The notes under the pieces: model-generated
The model's database searches: none
What the model was told of the DNA's origin: nothing
The model's input: only the letters and a program-made list of their open reading frames with translations
NCBI GenBank assembly: GCA_028564705.1
Contig: JAPXFQ010002151.1
Location: 248,001 to 312,000, forward strand
Source of the DNA: Apricaphanius iberus
Lineage: Eukaryota > Chordata > Actinopteri > Cyprinodontiformes > Aphaniidae
Direction of reading: 5' to 3'
Length of the DNA stretch: 64,000 bases
Made by a program: the position numbers and the translations under genes
Shown: piece by piece, positions 34,433 to 46,100 of the stretch
How positions within the stretch are numbered: position 1 is the stretch's first letter
Layout of the letters: the number at the start of each line of letters is the position of its first letter

Positions 34433-34734
34433 ACCGTCACATGCAGGAAACATTAAATAACACTAAATAATAGCAAGTTAACACATCCAAATATATAGTT
34501 TAATATAGTAATAAATAATAATATTACTTACATTACATAACTTGCTAGTTTGCTCATGCTTGGAGTAAACTCAGTGCTCTTTCATTTCTGTGCAGAACTT
34601 GTGCTCTATTGCTATCCATATGTTAGAAGAGAAAAGTAGAAGAGCAAAGAAATGTGGTCAGTCTGTCCTCCAAAAGTCTAAGCCTATAGCACCATAACTA
34701 CAAAAATAACTCAGGATAACCTAGGCCATTCTAA

Positions 34735-35190
34735 CCACAAGCTTTATCAAAAAGGAAGGTTTTAAGCCTAGTCTAAAAAACAGAGTAAGGACCTCCAGAA
34801 TAAGGGCCTGGTGGACGATACAAGACCACGAACAAAAGTGGCTTTACTGCTTTGTTATGTGTATGAGGAAGGCTAAAGATTAAATGCTCAAAGGAACTGT
34901 AACTATTATTTTTTTGGGATTAATTAGTAAATCTGAACGCAAGATGGTGGCTACTCCACCCCCTCGGCCAGTACTTCGAGGGACACTAAAGTTTAAGTAG
35001 CTAGGGGGAGTTGACTCATTTATTGTGACATGGTTTTCTTCCTGCAACCATGTCTCTGGAAGACAAAACAAATCAATATTATTATTACAAATTAAGTCAT
35101 TTACCAAGAGTGTTTTTGATGGGAGAGATTTTATGTTTAGCCAACCACATTTGATTGATTTATTTTTCTGTTCAGTTCTTGACACTATTA
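34735..35190 (-). pseudogene. L2 endonuclease fragment fused to L2 3' end
   Basis: A minus-strand frame (110 codons, 35212-34880) contains an endonuclease-type sequence: WLNIKSLPSKTLLVNDLI, DLFCLPETWL and GGGVATILRSDLL. After a frameshift it continues to a VLYRPPGPYS-like stretch near 34810, then joins directly to TRLKTFLFDKA, which is the C-terminus of the reverse transcriptase. The whole catalytic RT is therefore deleted at about 34790. The endonuclease normally lies upstream of RT and nicks the target. Confidence 0.7.
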
Positions 35191-36165
35191 CTAGAGGCCA
35201 GTTTAATGCCATCCAAACGAAACGATTGACTTAGCAGTTTCCTTTTCTAAAGCTTCTGGTCCAAAGACAGCAACTTCTGTATTGTCTGAATTTAAAAGCA
35301 GAACGTTCTGAGTGATCCAGGTTTTTATGTCTTTAAGACATGCCTGTAATCTACCTAGCTGATTGGATTAATCATAATTTACGGATAAATATAGCTGTGC
35401 ATCATCAGCTTAACTGTGGAAATTCATGCCATGATGTCTAATTATTTTACCAATTAGAAGCATAAAGGGAAACGGTCCAAGTACACAACCCTGTGGTACT
35501 CCACCAGTAACCCTTGAGTTTGAAGATGTGTTATTTACATGAACAAACTGGAATCTGTCGGACAATTATGATTAAAACCAGCCTAGTGCTGTTCCCCTGA
35601 TCCCTGAAACATGTTTGAGCATTTCTAAGAGATTATTATAATCGACTGTGTCAAAAGCAGTACTGAGATCTAACAAGACCGGAACAGTCACAAATCCATT
35701 TTCTGAGGCCATTAGAATATCATTAGTAACTTTCACCAGTGCTGTTTCAGTGCTATGATGAGCTTTAAAAACCTTTCTGAAATTCTTTAAACAGGTTTTG
35801 GCTGTTAAGATGCTCACATACTTGATTAGCAACTATTTTCTCAAGAATTTTGGATAATAAAGGAAGGTTGGATATAGGTTTAGCCAAGTCATCTTGATTG
35901 AGAGAGGATTTCTTAAGTAAAGGTTTAATTACAGCAAACTTAAATTCCTGAGGCACATATCCATTCATTAATGTCTAGAATAGGGCCAGTAACCAGAGGG
36001 AACACTTCCTTAAATCATTTGGTTGGGATTGGGTCCAACATACAAGTTGAAGGTTTAGATGAAGCCAATATTTGTGATCATTCCGAAAGTTCAACTGAAT
36101 CAAAACAGTACAGACATAGACATGGTTCTACAGTTCTATCCTTTATTTATCCTCTATTTTAACCT
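35190..36165 (-). pseudogene. L2 reverse transcriptase fragment (copy D)
   Basis: Parallel to copy A in order on the minus strand: [73 protein letters not shown]. Frames break at several places (about 35580, 35780, 35970). It sits upstream of an endonuclease piece (34735-35190) in element sense, the reverse of the normal order, so two partial L2 copies are joined or one copy is rearranged. Confidence 0.75.
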
Positions 36166-36185
36166 TGTCCAGTCTAAGCAGTTAA

Positions 36186-36494
36186 AGGAACAGGGGGCTG
36201 GATTTCTAAAATAAATTATATTCATTTTCAGTTTTGTAATTGTATTGGGTAATGAAGCGTTTTAAACAAAGTAAAATGAACCTGGACTTCAGACGCGGTC
36301 GATTAAACACTATTACTTCGTCGTTAGACATGTTGCTTGTTGTCGTACAGCTGGCGATGTGCATTGCAGTGGCCTGAAAGTACGCTACCTCACTGATTTA
36401 TTTAATTTTTGTGCTCACTCCCGCCTGCAGTTACTCGCAGCACCAGCCGCCGCAGTATCGAGTTTAATTTCTTCAATCCGGCCCCCCTGCTCCT
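36186..36494. mobile_element. TTAA-flanked MITE (Kolobok- or piggyBac-like)
   Basis: The left end AGGAACAGGGGGCTGGATT pairs with the right end (reverse complement AGGAGCAGGGGGGCCGGATT). Direct TTAA copies flank both sides (36182-36185, 36495-36498). TTAA duplications are used by piggyBac and Kolobok; the AGG-type terminus favours Kolobok. The 309-bp interior is CpG-rich and has no transposase. Confidence 0.6.
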
Positions 36495-36499
36495 TTAAC

Positions 36500-37830
36500 T
36501 CAGTAAAAGTGGAAGTGTGCCTCCTATGGTAACACACTTCGTCCACATCCGAGTTTTGAGAATGGTGGTTGCTGATGCCTATTCGTGTGAAGAAACCTTC
36601 CGTACCGACTACTTTTCATTGTGGTTCAAAGTTGACCATGTTTGCCTCTTACTTGTCAAAGCTTGCCTCTACGCTTTGTGGTGACAAAGAAAGCACAGAT
36701 ATCATCTTGAAATTATAGTTCATTCAGATATCTTCATTCTTTTTGCTTTCATTTTACATTCTCAAAACAAAGTGTGCTCACCTCTTCTTCTTTGTGTCCT
36801 GCTGTCTTGCCAGATTTAACTAAGTGTATATTGTTTTCCTATCTGGAAATCACACAGAGAAAGGCACGCATTTGAGTTAAAATATCAGATTCTCTGTTCA
36901 TTCTGAGGTTTACTCAGGTCCCACACTAAAAAAAATATTTCTCTACTGAAATATTTTTGTATAAAGTGTAATTCTTATCCCACCCTCTTGGTCTCCATGT
37001 TTTTTGTCTTTTTCTGTTTTTGATTTGCCTTTTCTTTCCACACACCCTTGAGCACATGGAAGCTGGTCACTAAAGGTCCCTCCCTGTGAATGTGTGTGCT
37101 GCATCCTGCATGTTTGGATTGGGATGGAGTTACATAGTTGGACTGTGTAATTGCGAGGTGTGTCTCGGCCTGTAAGGAGCTGCTCCGCTGTTTCCACTGC
37201 CAAGCGGGCTGAAATTGGATCTGATAGAGCTGCCGAGTTGTCGTGCTGCTTCTGGTTTTATGGAAAGTATGTCAGACAGTGTCTGTAACTAAATGCAAAT
37301 TTACTGTAAACTAGAGATTTAGAGTGGACTCCTGCTCTCTGAGAGTAGAATCTGGGTCTTGCTGTGAAGATGGAGGTCTTCTATAAATCACAGTGGGTTT
37401 TTTTTTGGGACTTTGATTAGGCAGTTGCTAGAGTTAGAATTTTTCACTATTAAGGATTTTTTTTATAAAACACAGTTTCACAGTATTAATAATGTAATAA
37501 AATAATGAAGTAACAATGAATTGCTCAGTATGGTATTTGTTTCCAATTAAACATAGTGATTGGGTGTATGAGGTGCCACAATCTCTCTAACTTCAGAGAG
37601 AATTCTAATTGTTAGCTAATGGCTCATCATGAGTTCTTTGTGCCTTTGCTCCCCAGTAATTCAATACTTTTAGACCCCTTCAACCTTTCAAATGTTTAAA
37701 AAATATTATATCCATCTCATCATGGAGTAATCAGATGCTCCATTTGCTTTCTGTTTGCTTTAACATGCAGTGCAGATTGAGCCAGTCAGTGTTTAGAGGT
37801 GAAGTCCTGACTGAATTAAAGACATAGACA
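36500..37830. other. Non-coding intronic sequence, nothing recognised
   Basis: No supported gene. Short open frame 36943-37203 (minus) lacks recognisable features. Confidence 0.35.
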
Positions 37831-37859
37831 TACAGGTATTGCCACAGTCTGCTGGGTGA

Positions 37860-38065
37860 GGACCTACTCAACACACAGCACTATGCAGCAAAACTCGGAC
37901 AGAAGCGAGGCAGCCACACACTGATGCCACTAGTCTCTCTGACCAACACCACTAGGCAAAGTGAGTGTCTTGACCAAGGACACAACAACTGAGAATAACA
38001 GAGTGAGGGCTCAAACAGGCAACTCTCTTGTTGCAGGAAAAACTCTTCGCTCCTCAGCCACCCGT
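37860..38065 (-). mobile_element. tRNA-headed SINE-like element
   Basis: On the minus strand 'ggtggctgaggagcgaagag' resembles an A box and 'ctgtttgagccctcactc' a B-box region, followed by 'tccttggtcaagacac' and a body ending near 'ccgagttttgctgcatagtg'. Similar layouts occur at 53690-53815 and 45885-46080. Both pol III boxes are mutated. Confidence 0.4.
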
Positions 38066-38107
38066 CCGTCTCTCCATTCATGCATCCATCCATCTCTTGG
38101 TCTATCC

Positions 38108-38647
38108 CAGGGGTCTGCAACCTTTACCTTCCAAAGAGCCGCTTTTGCTCAATCCAGCGAAATAAAACTAATTTAGAGCTGCAAGTGTTACATGACAGTT
38201 AGAAAAACTTAACATTTTTTACAAGCAGCTACTAGAGAAAAATGTGTTGACATTTCATATAGAGCCACCATTTGGTTTCATTGTTTAGGTTGTAGATGAA
38301 AGAAAAAAACGCAAAACTTTAGCAAAAAGGGGATGGCATCATTTTCTTCTATAAGTTTTTTATAATGTTGATAATATTTGCTATTGTGGCAAATTATGTA
38401 AGAATATACATAGTTTTGACCTAATGACCAGAGAATTTGATCAAACATATTGTCATTCCAAAATGAAAGTTCAAAGCAATTACTTATTGACAAAGAAAAC
38501 AAAACAGCTTCTTAAACCTGAATCTGACATAAGAAAAAAAAAAACAACATTATTTGGTTTATTATTTTTAGCCAAAGTTCTTGAGAGCCATTGGGGAAGG
38601 TCTAAAGAACCACCTGCGGCTCCGGAGCCATAGGTTGCAGACCTCTG
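38108..38647. mobile_element. Non-autonomous hAT element (540 bp)
   Basis: The left end CAGGGGTCTGCAACCT and right end AGGTTGCAGACCTCTG are near-perfect inverted copies, extended inside by 'agagccgc' and 'gcggctccggagcc' type words. Flanking 8-mers gtctatcc (38100-38107) and gtctttcc (38648-38655) differ at one base, as expected for an old hAT duplication. The interior is AT-rich and non-coding. Confidence 0.75.
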
Positions 38648-39175
38648 GTCTTTCCTTTCATCCATCCATAAATCAAAACTAGAAATTCAATCCTAGATGA
38701 AAATGTTTTTTAGTTTGTTAAAACTCTGTGTAAGCTCACTCAAGAGTCATCATACTGTTCCATGAGGTGGCCATTATTATTTCTTCTGGAACATTCCTAT
38801 TCTAAAACAGCTGTCACTTTTGGGGTGTGGGGAATTAACTGCTTTTACTAGGTGCTACGAGACCAAAAACAATCAAAATGTTGTGAGCAAAATGTTTAAA
38901 AATCTCAATGCTAATATTACCTTTGCCTACTGACACATTTAGTTGGGTTGGTTTAAGCAGGAAGTCATCTTAACATGGAGAAAACAGGCTCTCAAGGATT
39001 TGCATTTGCCGTTTGGCATTACAAATGCCTCAAAGCATAATTCCACAACATGTTTCCAGAAGTCTAGTTGTTGTAGTTTTGGTCACAAATGTAGAACCTT
39101 CTTTATTTCAGTCAGTTGGGACCTAAGGTGGCTAATTAAGGAAAGGTGGCTCTTGAATAGGAAACTGTAATCATT

Positions 39176-39240
39176 AGGGGTGTAACGGTACTCCAAAAGT
39201 CTCGGTTGAGTACATACCATGGTTCAATTCCACGGCATGA
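39176..39240. mobile_element. hAT terminal remnant
   Basis: 'taggggtgtaacggtactcc' followed by 'tctcggttgagtacatacc' is the usual beginning of a fish hAT/MITE family. No matching right end ('gttacacccct') was found within the next few kilobases; the sequence switches to LINE-like DNA at about 39241. Confidence 0.45.
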
Positions 39241-39586
39241 TTCATTTTCATTACAATCAAGGAACAAAGAATAGAATAATCCTTTAAATGTCCCGCAGGG
39301 GGAAATTTGCAGCAAAAAAACAGATATACAAACAGAACAGGACACAGAACAGAAACACACACAGTTGTTACAAAAGCAAAAAAAATATTTACATCATGTA
39401 CAATAGTTAAAAAAACTGAGTACTGTACAGTTATTGATGTAATTAATATATATTTAGAAAGTTAAAAAGTACAGATTGTCCATTGAACTGTGCATTAAAA
39501 AGCAATTGTATCACTTTCAATAAATTAGGATATATAGTCTGTGAAAAAATGATCCGCAAGTTATAACCGTAGTGGTGGTGATGGGT

Positions 39587-39647
<61 letters not shown>

Positions 39648-39790
39648 TACAGTGCTGATGTAAACGTCAATGTCTGTTGGGAGCAGTTTTCTTTGTACAG
39701 TCTGACAGCTGCAGGGAGGAAGGACTTGCAGAAATGCTCCTTCATGCATCTAGGAGACAGCAGTCTGTCACTGAAGGAGCTCTGCAGCTC
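39241..39790 (-). mobile_element. Rex1/CR1-like LINE 3' fragment split by (TA)n
   Basis: Minus-strand 39745-39660 translates to MKEHFCKSFLPAAVRLYKEN, a C-terminal sequence typical of fish Rex1-type LINEs. 'tttaaatgtcccgcaggggg' at 39282-39303 resembles the 3' untranslated end. The two parts are separated by AT-rich sequence including a run of about 26 TA units (39589-39648). Confidence 0.45.
39589..39648. repeat. (TA)n microsatellite
   Basis: A near-perfect run of TA dinucleotides with one late interruption ('acatatatac'). It is self-complementary and prone to length variation. Confidence 0.95.
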
Positions 39791-40805
39791 AGCAACATTT
39801 ACATGTATGTGGTGAAAATAAATAGTTTTTTTGTGTGATTACATTTAAAGAGCAAGTTGCAGGTTAGAGCCCCCCTTAACAACTGTTCAGAAAATATATT
39901 AGGATGTTTTAAAAAACCGTAATGATTCTCATGTATCAATTATTTTGGCTTTTGGAGTCTTTCAAGATAAAATGTTGTCTCCTCCAGACTAGACGTGACA
40001 GTCCAAACAATCATTAGTAAACTGTGGATTTTAATGCCGACTCTGACACAGAAGACACTTTAAACATTTACAATCACAAATATGATGGAGCTAGTGTTTC
40101 TTTAACAACTCCCATTTCAAACTGCTTCTAATCTTTGATAACATTCTTTCAATAAAGTTGGTAATTAGCAGATGTTAAACAACAAGACTTACAATGCACA
40201 GGTCATGTCTGTGTAGAGCTGAACCACTGATCGATCCATGATTGTGTCTGCCACCTGTTACCGCCCCAGATGCAGCCACTGACAGTGCTCAGAGGAAGCT
40301 TTGCTTTGAATGTGATGTTACTGTATGAACGGTAATCTTCAGATCTGAAGTAAATGCCACTAAAAGCTGTGTTTTTTTATATTGCTTAAGCAGAACTGAA
40401 GTCAGCAGCACAAAATGCACTAAGGCACACAAGATAGTGGTGTTTTTGTGTGTGTTTTATTTCCTTCATATCTGTGGGTATGATGTTCTGGCTTACTGCT
40501 GATTGTTCAGTCTCCACAAACAATAATTTACCATCTTTAAGAATAAAATAGTGTATAGCCTACACTGACTCTTGATAACACAAGCTAAGAGGAACAACCA
40601 ATGCTGCTGGAAGTGAGTAACCAGTTACCATGACATGTTTTGTAAAGCAGGGAAGCGATGTTCCCAAACGTTCAGATAGAAGCAGACATTCCAGCTCCTG
40701 TTTTCAATTAAGATTTGCTGGTCATGACAGGCTTCAGAGGTGCATCTCTTGCTGGCTAAAGTGCAACTTAGTTATGCTTCCATGTGAAAATTAAGGGGTC
40801 TATAT

Positions 40806-42256
40806 TAGGGTTGGGCGATGTCCACCAAATTGAGAGTTGACGATTTTGACAGTAAAACATCGTGATGGATGACGACATCGTTTGGAGGGGGGGGTTGGTT
40901 TGTTACTTTTTTTTTCCCATTTATCTATTCACACCAGCCTAAAAAGTACTTAAAACACAGCAAAAAAAAAAACAACTTAATTTTTTAAACTGTACTTTAG
41001 TTACTTTACTACACTTACACAAGCAGTTTGTGAGTTGCTGGGAGTATGGATTTGAAATCCATACTCACATTTTTATGTGCACATGGATTTCGGCATCGTG
41101 CCGGAACTTTTCAGAGCTTTAAACTGAAAAACGGACATAATTCCTTTGCCTTGTAAAAAAGATGACTAAGTTATACTTCATAAACTCAGACCAGGTTGTT
41201 CTCCTTCCAGGTAAAAGTCTTACTATAAATTCTTCCAATCAATCATACACCACTACATCAACTGACAGGTGAACAGCTGATCTCCTTTGAAGCTCTCATT
41301 CCCCATTTCAGCCAAAAGCAGCTGGAAAACAAAGGGCAGGCACCGATATCCGCGCAGCCTTGACTCATAGTGCGCATAGTGCAACGTGTGTGGCCATCTT
41401 TGCTCGTTTCTCAAAACAGGTGAAACGGTAATTATCTGCATCGCTCTAACTGTCTGCCGCCGGAGACTTGTTAGAGCTGTAATCAGGCCTTAAAAGTTGG
41501 CCCCGAACCGACCTGAACCAGAGAGAGTTCAAGAGTATATTTGGATTGGCAGCTTATTATAGCACAAACTGATTAAACCCCACATTTTCCGCTAGAATAG
41601 TGCATTTATTATTCAGCATTTTCTGTGAGTTTATTTGAGAGGAGTGGGTCTTTACCATCATGACATGCTGTGTGCCGGTAACATCTTGACAGGTAGATTG
41701 GGAATAATGCAGCGCTTTAATATAAATTATCGCGCTAAAGAGACAGACGGGTTCGGGTAAAGATCTTCAGCTCTAGTGCGCGGTAATCGCTTGTGGTGTT
41801 TGGCCATTAGGTTCAGTCTTTGCCGTCCTGCCTAGGCTCTTCTTATGTTCAGCTTAACAAGTTTTGCGCAGCTGTAACAAAGCAGCTGGTTGCTTCACTC
41901 TTTGTCCTGAATCATCCAGATCAATTCTATTTTCTTTTTCTTTTTCTTTTTTTTCTGGAGCTTCACAGAGGGAAACAAATGCAAACAAAACACACCAAAT
42001 CCACACACTCAAACCACGCAAAATAAATAAAAAAATATATACAAATATTTTCTACTGTGCTACACTCATTAGTTAGTTATATTCTCAATGTTTACAGAGC
42101 TGTCCATGCAAAGGTTTTAGTTAAACTATAGAAGAGACTAAAGGATTAGTGCGTGTCTGACAGGGTGGGGGGCGTGGCATCATGATGGTGGCTTTCCATC
42201 GGGATGTTGGTCAACCATCACGATGGACGATGACATCGTTCATCGGCACAACCCTA
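40806..42256. mobile_element. Complete non-autonomous hAT element (1451 bp)
   Basis: The left end TAGGGTTGGGCGATG and right end CATCGGCACAACCCTA are imperfect inverted copies, and sub-terminal 'acgacatcg' and 'cgatgacatcg' words pair further. A perfect 8-bp duplication, gtctatat, flanks it (40798-40805 and 42257-42264), the hallmark of hAT insertion. Inside I see only short unrelated open frames and a local 'gagtatggatttgaaatcca' palindrome near 41042, and no transposase, so it depends on enzyme from elsewhere. Confidence 0.8.
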
Positions 42257-42699
42257 GTCTATATGTGCCACACCCCTAGTAATTTTTAATTCTAATACAG
42301 AGTTATCATTTGCAATTTATTTCAAAGTCGATATTAGTGTTGGAAAAACAATAAAAACTCTATTTTTTGGAACTTAAAAGGTTTTTTGTATGAGCTAAGC
42401 GTAGAAATTATCTTGTGATTGGTAACATCTTTGCAAAATATAAGTAAAATGTGCTATATCTCATATTTATTATCTGTAAACCAGATCTGCCGTTCGTTAC
42501 AGGACTGTTATCAAGCAGGGCAAGACTTAATTTTTTGTTCTACCTGTTACAATGATCGTAAAGATTTTGTTCTATTATTCTGTTTTCCCTGTTGTTTTGC
42601 TGTTATGGAATCAGTGAAGTAGCACATTTGTATGAAAGATGTTGTTTTGTATACAATACTTTGGCTTTCTTCTAAAACGATCCTTTTATATTTTTGCAG

Positions 42700-42914
42700 G
42701 TATCCTTGATGCTGGTGACGCCTAGACCAGTAAAGAATCAATACTTCAAACTGTATCCCTTTAGTCCTCCTTTCAACTGAGGGCAAGCCAATCTCCAATA
42801 CACTGGAAAAGACGGCTTTGACCACTGCCCTCATCTCTGGCCTATGCTGCCTGTCTACAAGGCATCCACTTTATTGAAATCTTGTCTGACGCCACATCCA
42901 CCAGACATCTCATC
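42700..42914 (+). promoter_or_regulatory. lpar2: lpar2 5' UTR with two upstream ORFs
   Basis: The acceptor tttttgcag (42691-42699) opens this exon. Before the receptor ATG there are two upstream ATGs. uORF1, 42709-42780, is 23 codons plus stop. uORF2 starts at 42844 and ends at 42924, overlapping the receptor start out of frame. Both have weak contexts (no purine at -3), while the receptor ATG has A at -3 and G at +4. This would favour leaky scanning and could damp translation. Confidence 0.6.
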
Positions 42915-43161
42915 ATGGATTTAAACACCTCTAAATGCCATTATGATAAAGATATCTTTTTTTTTTACAACCTTAGCGAAAAGGGCATCCGACCATACTG
43001 GCGCAGTCGTGACTATGCTGTTGTCACTTTGGGCATGACTGTTTGCTTCATAGTTATTTTTTCAAATCTTTTGGTCATAGGAGCCATTTTCAAAAACCGA
43101 CGGTTTCACTACCCCATCTACTATCTGCTGGGTAATCTGGCTTTGTCAGACTTGTTCTCAG
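42915..43161 (+). CDS. lpar2: lpar2 coding exon 1 (N-terminus to TM2)
   Basis: Encodes the extracellular N-terminus, TM1 and most of TM2, ending in ALSDLFS plus the first base of a glycine codon (donor g|gtaatg at 43162). The frame continuing past the donor to 43238 is intron read-through. Confidence 0.9.
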
Positions 43162-46100
43162 GTAATGTCATTTTGTTTTTCTTTCATAAGTTTATTGAAC
43201 ATAGTAGTTATTCTAAATGTACATGTAAGCCAAAATGATGTTCATTGAATTGAGGTACGTGTCTGCTTTTATTGGTCGGGATTGGGAACACCGACCTAAG
43301 AAACCAGTACCACAGTAAGAAGATTAAGAGTGCTTTTTTTTGAGAACAGTCTTCTTGAGGACTCGCGCTAAAAAATATTAATATCCACATATTGAGGTTT
43401 AAAATAGGGTTGAAACAATATCACTTTTTTTACACCAATACAATACCAATACTTGGATCTGATTACTTGTCTATACCGAGTACCAATACTGAGAAGTTTT
43501 ATTTTCTCCTCTGCTTGTTAACAAATGATGGTGAATTGGATTAAAAATTTTTTTTAATAAAAATGACCACTAAACAAAAATTGTGAGAACTGCGAGGTAG
43601 AATAAATCAGAGGGGTATCACGTTATACTGTAGATAAAGGCCTGAGAGTGTGCATGCACATTCACATGATTAAATGATTGACAATTAGGAAGACCAATAC
43701 AGTAGATGATCCACTTGGAAGAAAAAGATCCTCCACCATTCCTTTAACGGGTACGAGTACATTAGAACGGTATGGGCCCTATACAGTATTGGTGCATCCC
43801 TAGTTTAAAGTATTACATTATTGTTTTACAGTACCAACAGTTTTCTCTAAGTAGAAATTGAATCTGATAGAAAATCAGTGGACAGCTAAAGATTAGGTGA
43901 TGGTAAACAGGCCTTCCAGTTTAAAGACTTGGTTCTCATCAACAAAGATTTTACTTTTACACTGTTTTATTATATTTGAATGAAAATCATTTCAAGTCTT
44001 TATCTGCCAGGGGTATGAATATTTTTTATTTATCTCTTCACAACACGAAAAACGAGGGAGATAATGACTTCTTGCAATACAAATTGTCATTCAAGTAAAA
44101 TTGAAAGTAAAATTCTAACAGCATTCAGATAGAAAATGTAATTGCTACCTCAGCTCCAGTTCTGACATGACCTTCTTACTCTGTGATGTGAACAGACATG
44201 CAGCAGCTTGTTACTCCTAACATGTATCACCTGTAGGGTTTGTTCAATTACAGTGCATCCGGAAAGTATTCACAGCGCTTCACTTTTTCCACTGTTTTTA
44301 TGTTACAGCCTCATTCCAAAATGGATTAAATTAACTTTTCCCATAAAATTCTAAACACCACATCCCATAATGATGTGAAAAAAGTGTCTTTGAAATTGTT
44401 GCAAATTTATTAAAAATAAAAAACTTGAGAAATCACATGTACATAAGTATTCACTGCCTTTGACGTGAAGCTCAGAATTGTGCTGAGTTGCATTCTGTTT
44501 CCACTGATCATCCTCGAGGTGTTTCAGCAGATTAATTGGAGTCTACCTGTGGTACTGTAAATTAAATTGATTGGACATGAATTGGAAAGGCATACACCTG
44601 TCTATATAAGGCCTCTGGGTTGACAGTGTATGTCAAAGCACCAACCAAGCATGAAGACAAAGGAATTGAGTGCAGACCTCCCAGACAGGATTGTCTTGAG
44701 GCACAAGGCTGGGGAAGGTTACAGAAATAGTTCTGCTGCTTTGAAGGTTCCACAGTGGCCTCCATCATCCGTAAGTGGAAGAAGTTTGGAACCACTAAGA
44801 CCCTTCCTAGAGCTGGGCGGCCTTCTAAGCTAAGTGAACGGGGGAGAAGGGCCTTGGTGTCGGAGGTGACCAATAACCCGATGGTAACTTTCTCAGAGCT
44901 CCAGCATTCCTCTGTGGAGAGAGGAGAACCTTCCAGACGGACAACCATCTCTGCAGCAATCCACCAATCAGGCCTGTGTGGTAGAGTGACCAGAAGGAAG
45001 CGACTCCTTAGTAAAAGGCACATGGCATCCTGCCTGGAGTTTGCTAAAAGGCACCTTAGGGACTCTCAGACAGTGAGAAACAAAATCCTCTGGTCTGGTG
45101 AGACAAAAATTGAACTCTTTGGAGTGAATGCCAGGCATTACGTTTGGAGAAAATCAGGCACCGCTCCTCACCAGGCCAATACCATCCCTACAGTGAAGCA
45201 TGGTGGTGGCAGCATCATGCTGTGGGGATGTTTTTCAGCGGCAGGAACGGGAAGACTAGTCAGGATACGGGGAAAGATGAATGCAGCAATGTAAAGAGAC
45301 ATCCTGGATGAAAACCTGCTCCAAAGCAGTCTTGACCTCAGACTGGGGCGACGGTTCACCTTTCAGCAGGACAATGACCCTAAGCACACAGCCAAAATTT
45401 CAAAGGAGTGGCTACAGATCAACTCTGTGTATGTGCATGAGTGGCCCAGACCTAAACCCAATTGAACATCTCTGGAGAGATCTGAAAATGGCTGTGCACC
45501 GACGCTTTCCATCCAACCCGATGGAGCTCGAGAGGTACTGCAAAGAGGAATGGTTAAAACTACCCAAAGATAGGTGTGTCAAGCTTGTGGCATCTTATTC
45601 AAAATAACTTGAGGATGCAATTGCTTCCAAAGGTGCATCAACAAAGTACTGAGCAAAGGCTGTGAATACTTATGTACATGTGATTTCTCAGGTTTTTTTA
45701 TTTTTAATAAATTTGCAACAATCTAAACATTTCTTTTTACATAGTTATTATGGGGTGCAGTGTGTTGAATTTTAAGGAAAAAAATATTTAATCAATTTTG
45801 GTATAAGGCTGTAATACCAAAAAGTGTGGATAAAGTGAAGCGCTGTGAATAATTTCCGGATGCACTGTATTGCTGTCTTTACAGAGTTAACTTGCATAGT
45901 TGACTTGCAATCGGAGGGTTGTAGGTTCGATTCCAGTCACATGCCAAAAATTCTATATGGCTATGTAGGCTATCGGTGTATGAGTGTGAATGGGTGAATG
46001 TGGCTTCAATATAAAGCGCTTTGAGTGGTCAGTATGACTAGAAAAGCACTATATAAGTTCAGTCCATTTACCATTTACATAAACAACTTGTTATTTACTA

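Larger units (their letters stand above)
17999..42699 (+). other. Inferred first intron of lpar2 (about 24.7 kb)
   Basis: It is bounded by gtgagt at 17999 and by tttttgcag at 42691-42699. It contains most of the window's mobile elements, listed separately. Unannotated stretches inside (18001-19850, 20541-21520, 21641-22910, 27471-28700, 29780-32430, 32721-33440, 34433-34730, 36500-37830, 38650-39170, 39791-40805, 42257-42699) show no gene I can support. Confidence 0.5.

Noticed and set aside
44562..45023. 153-codon minus-strand frame
   Set aside because: Antisense shadow of the Tc1 transposase pseudogene.
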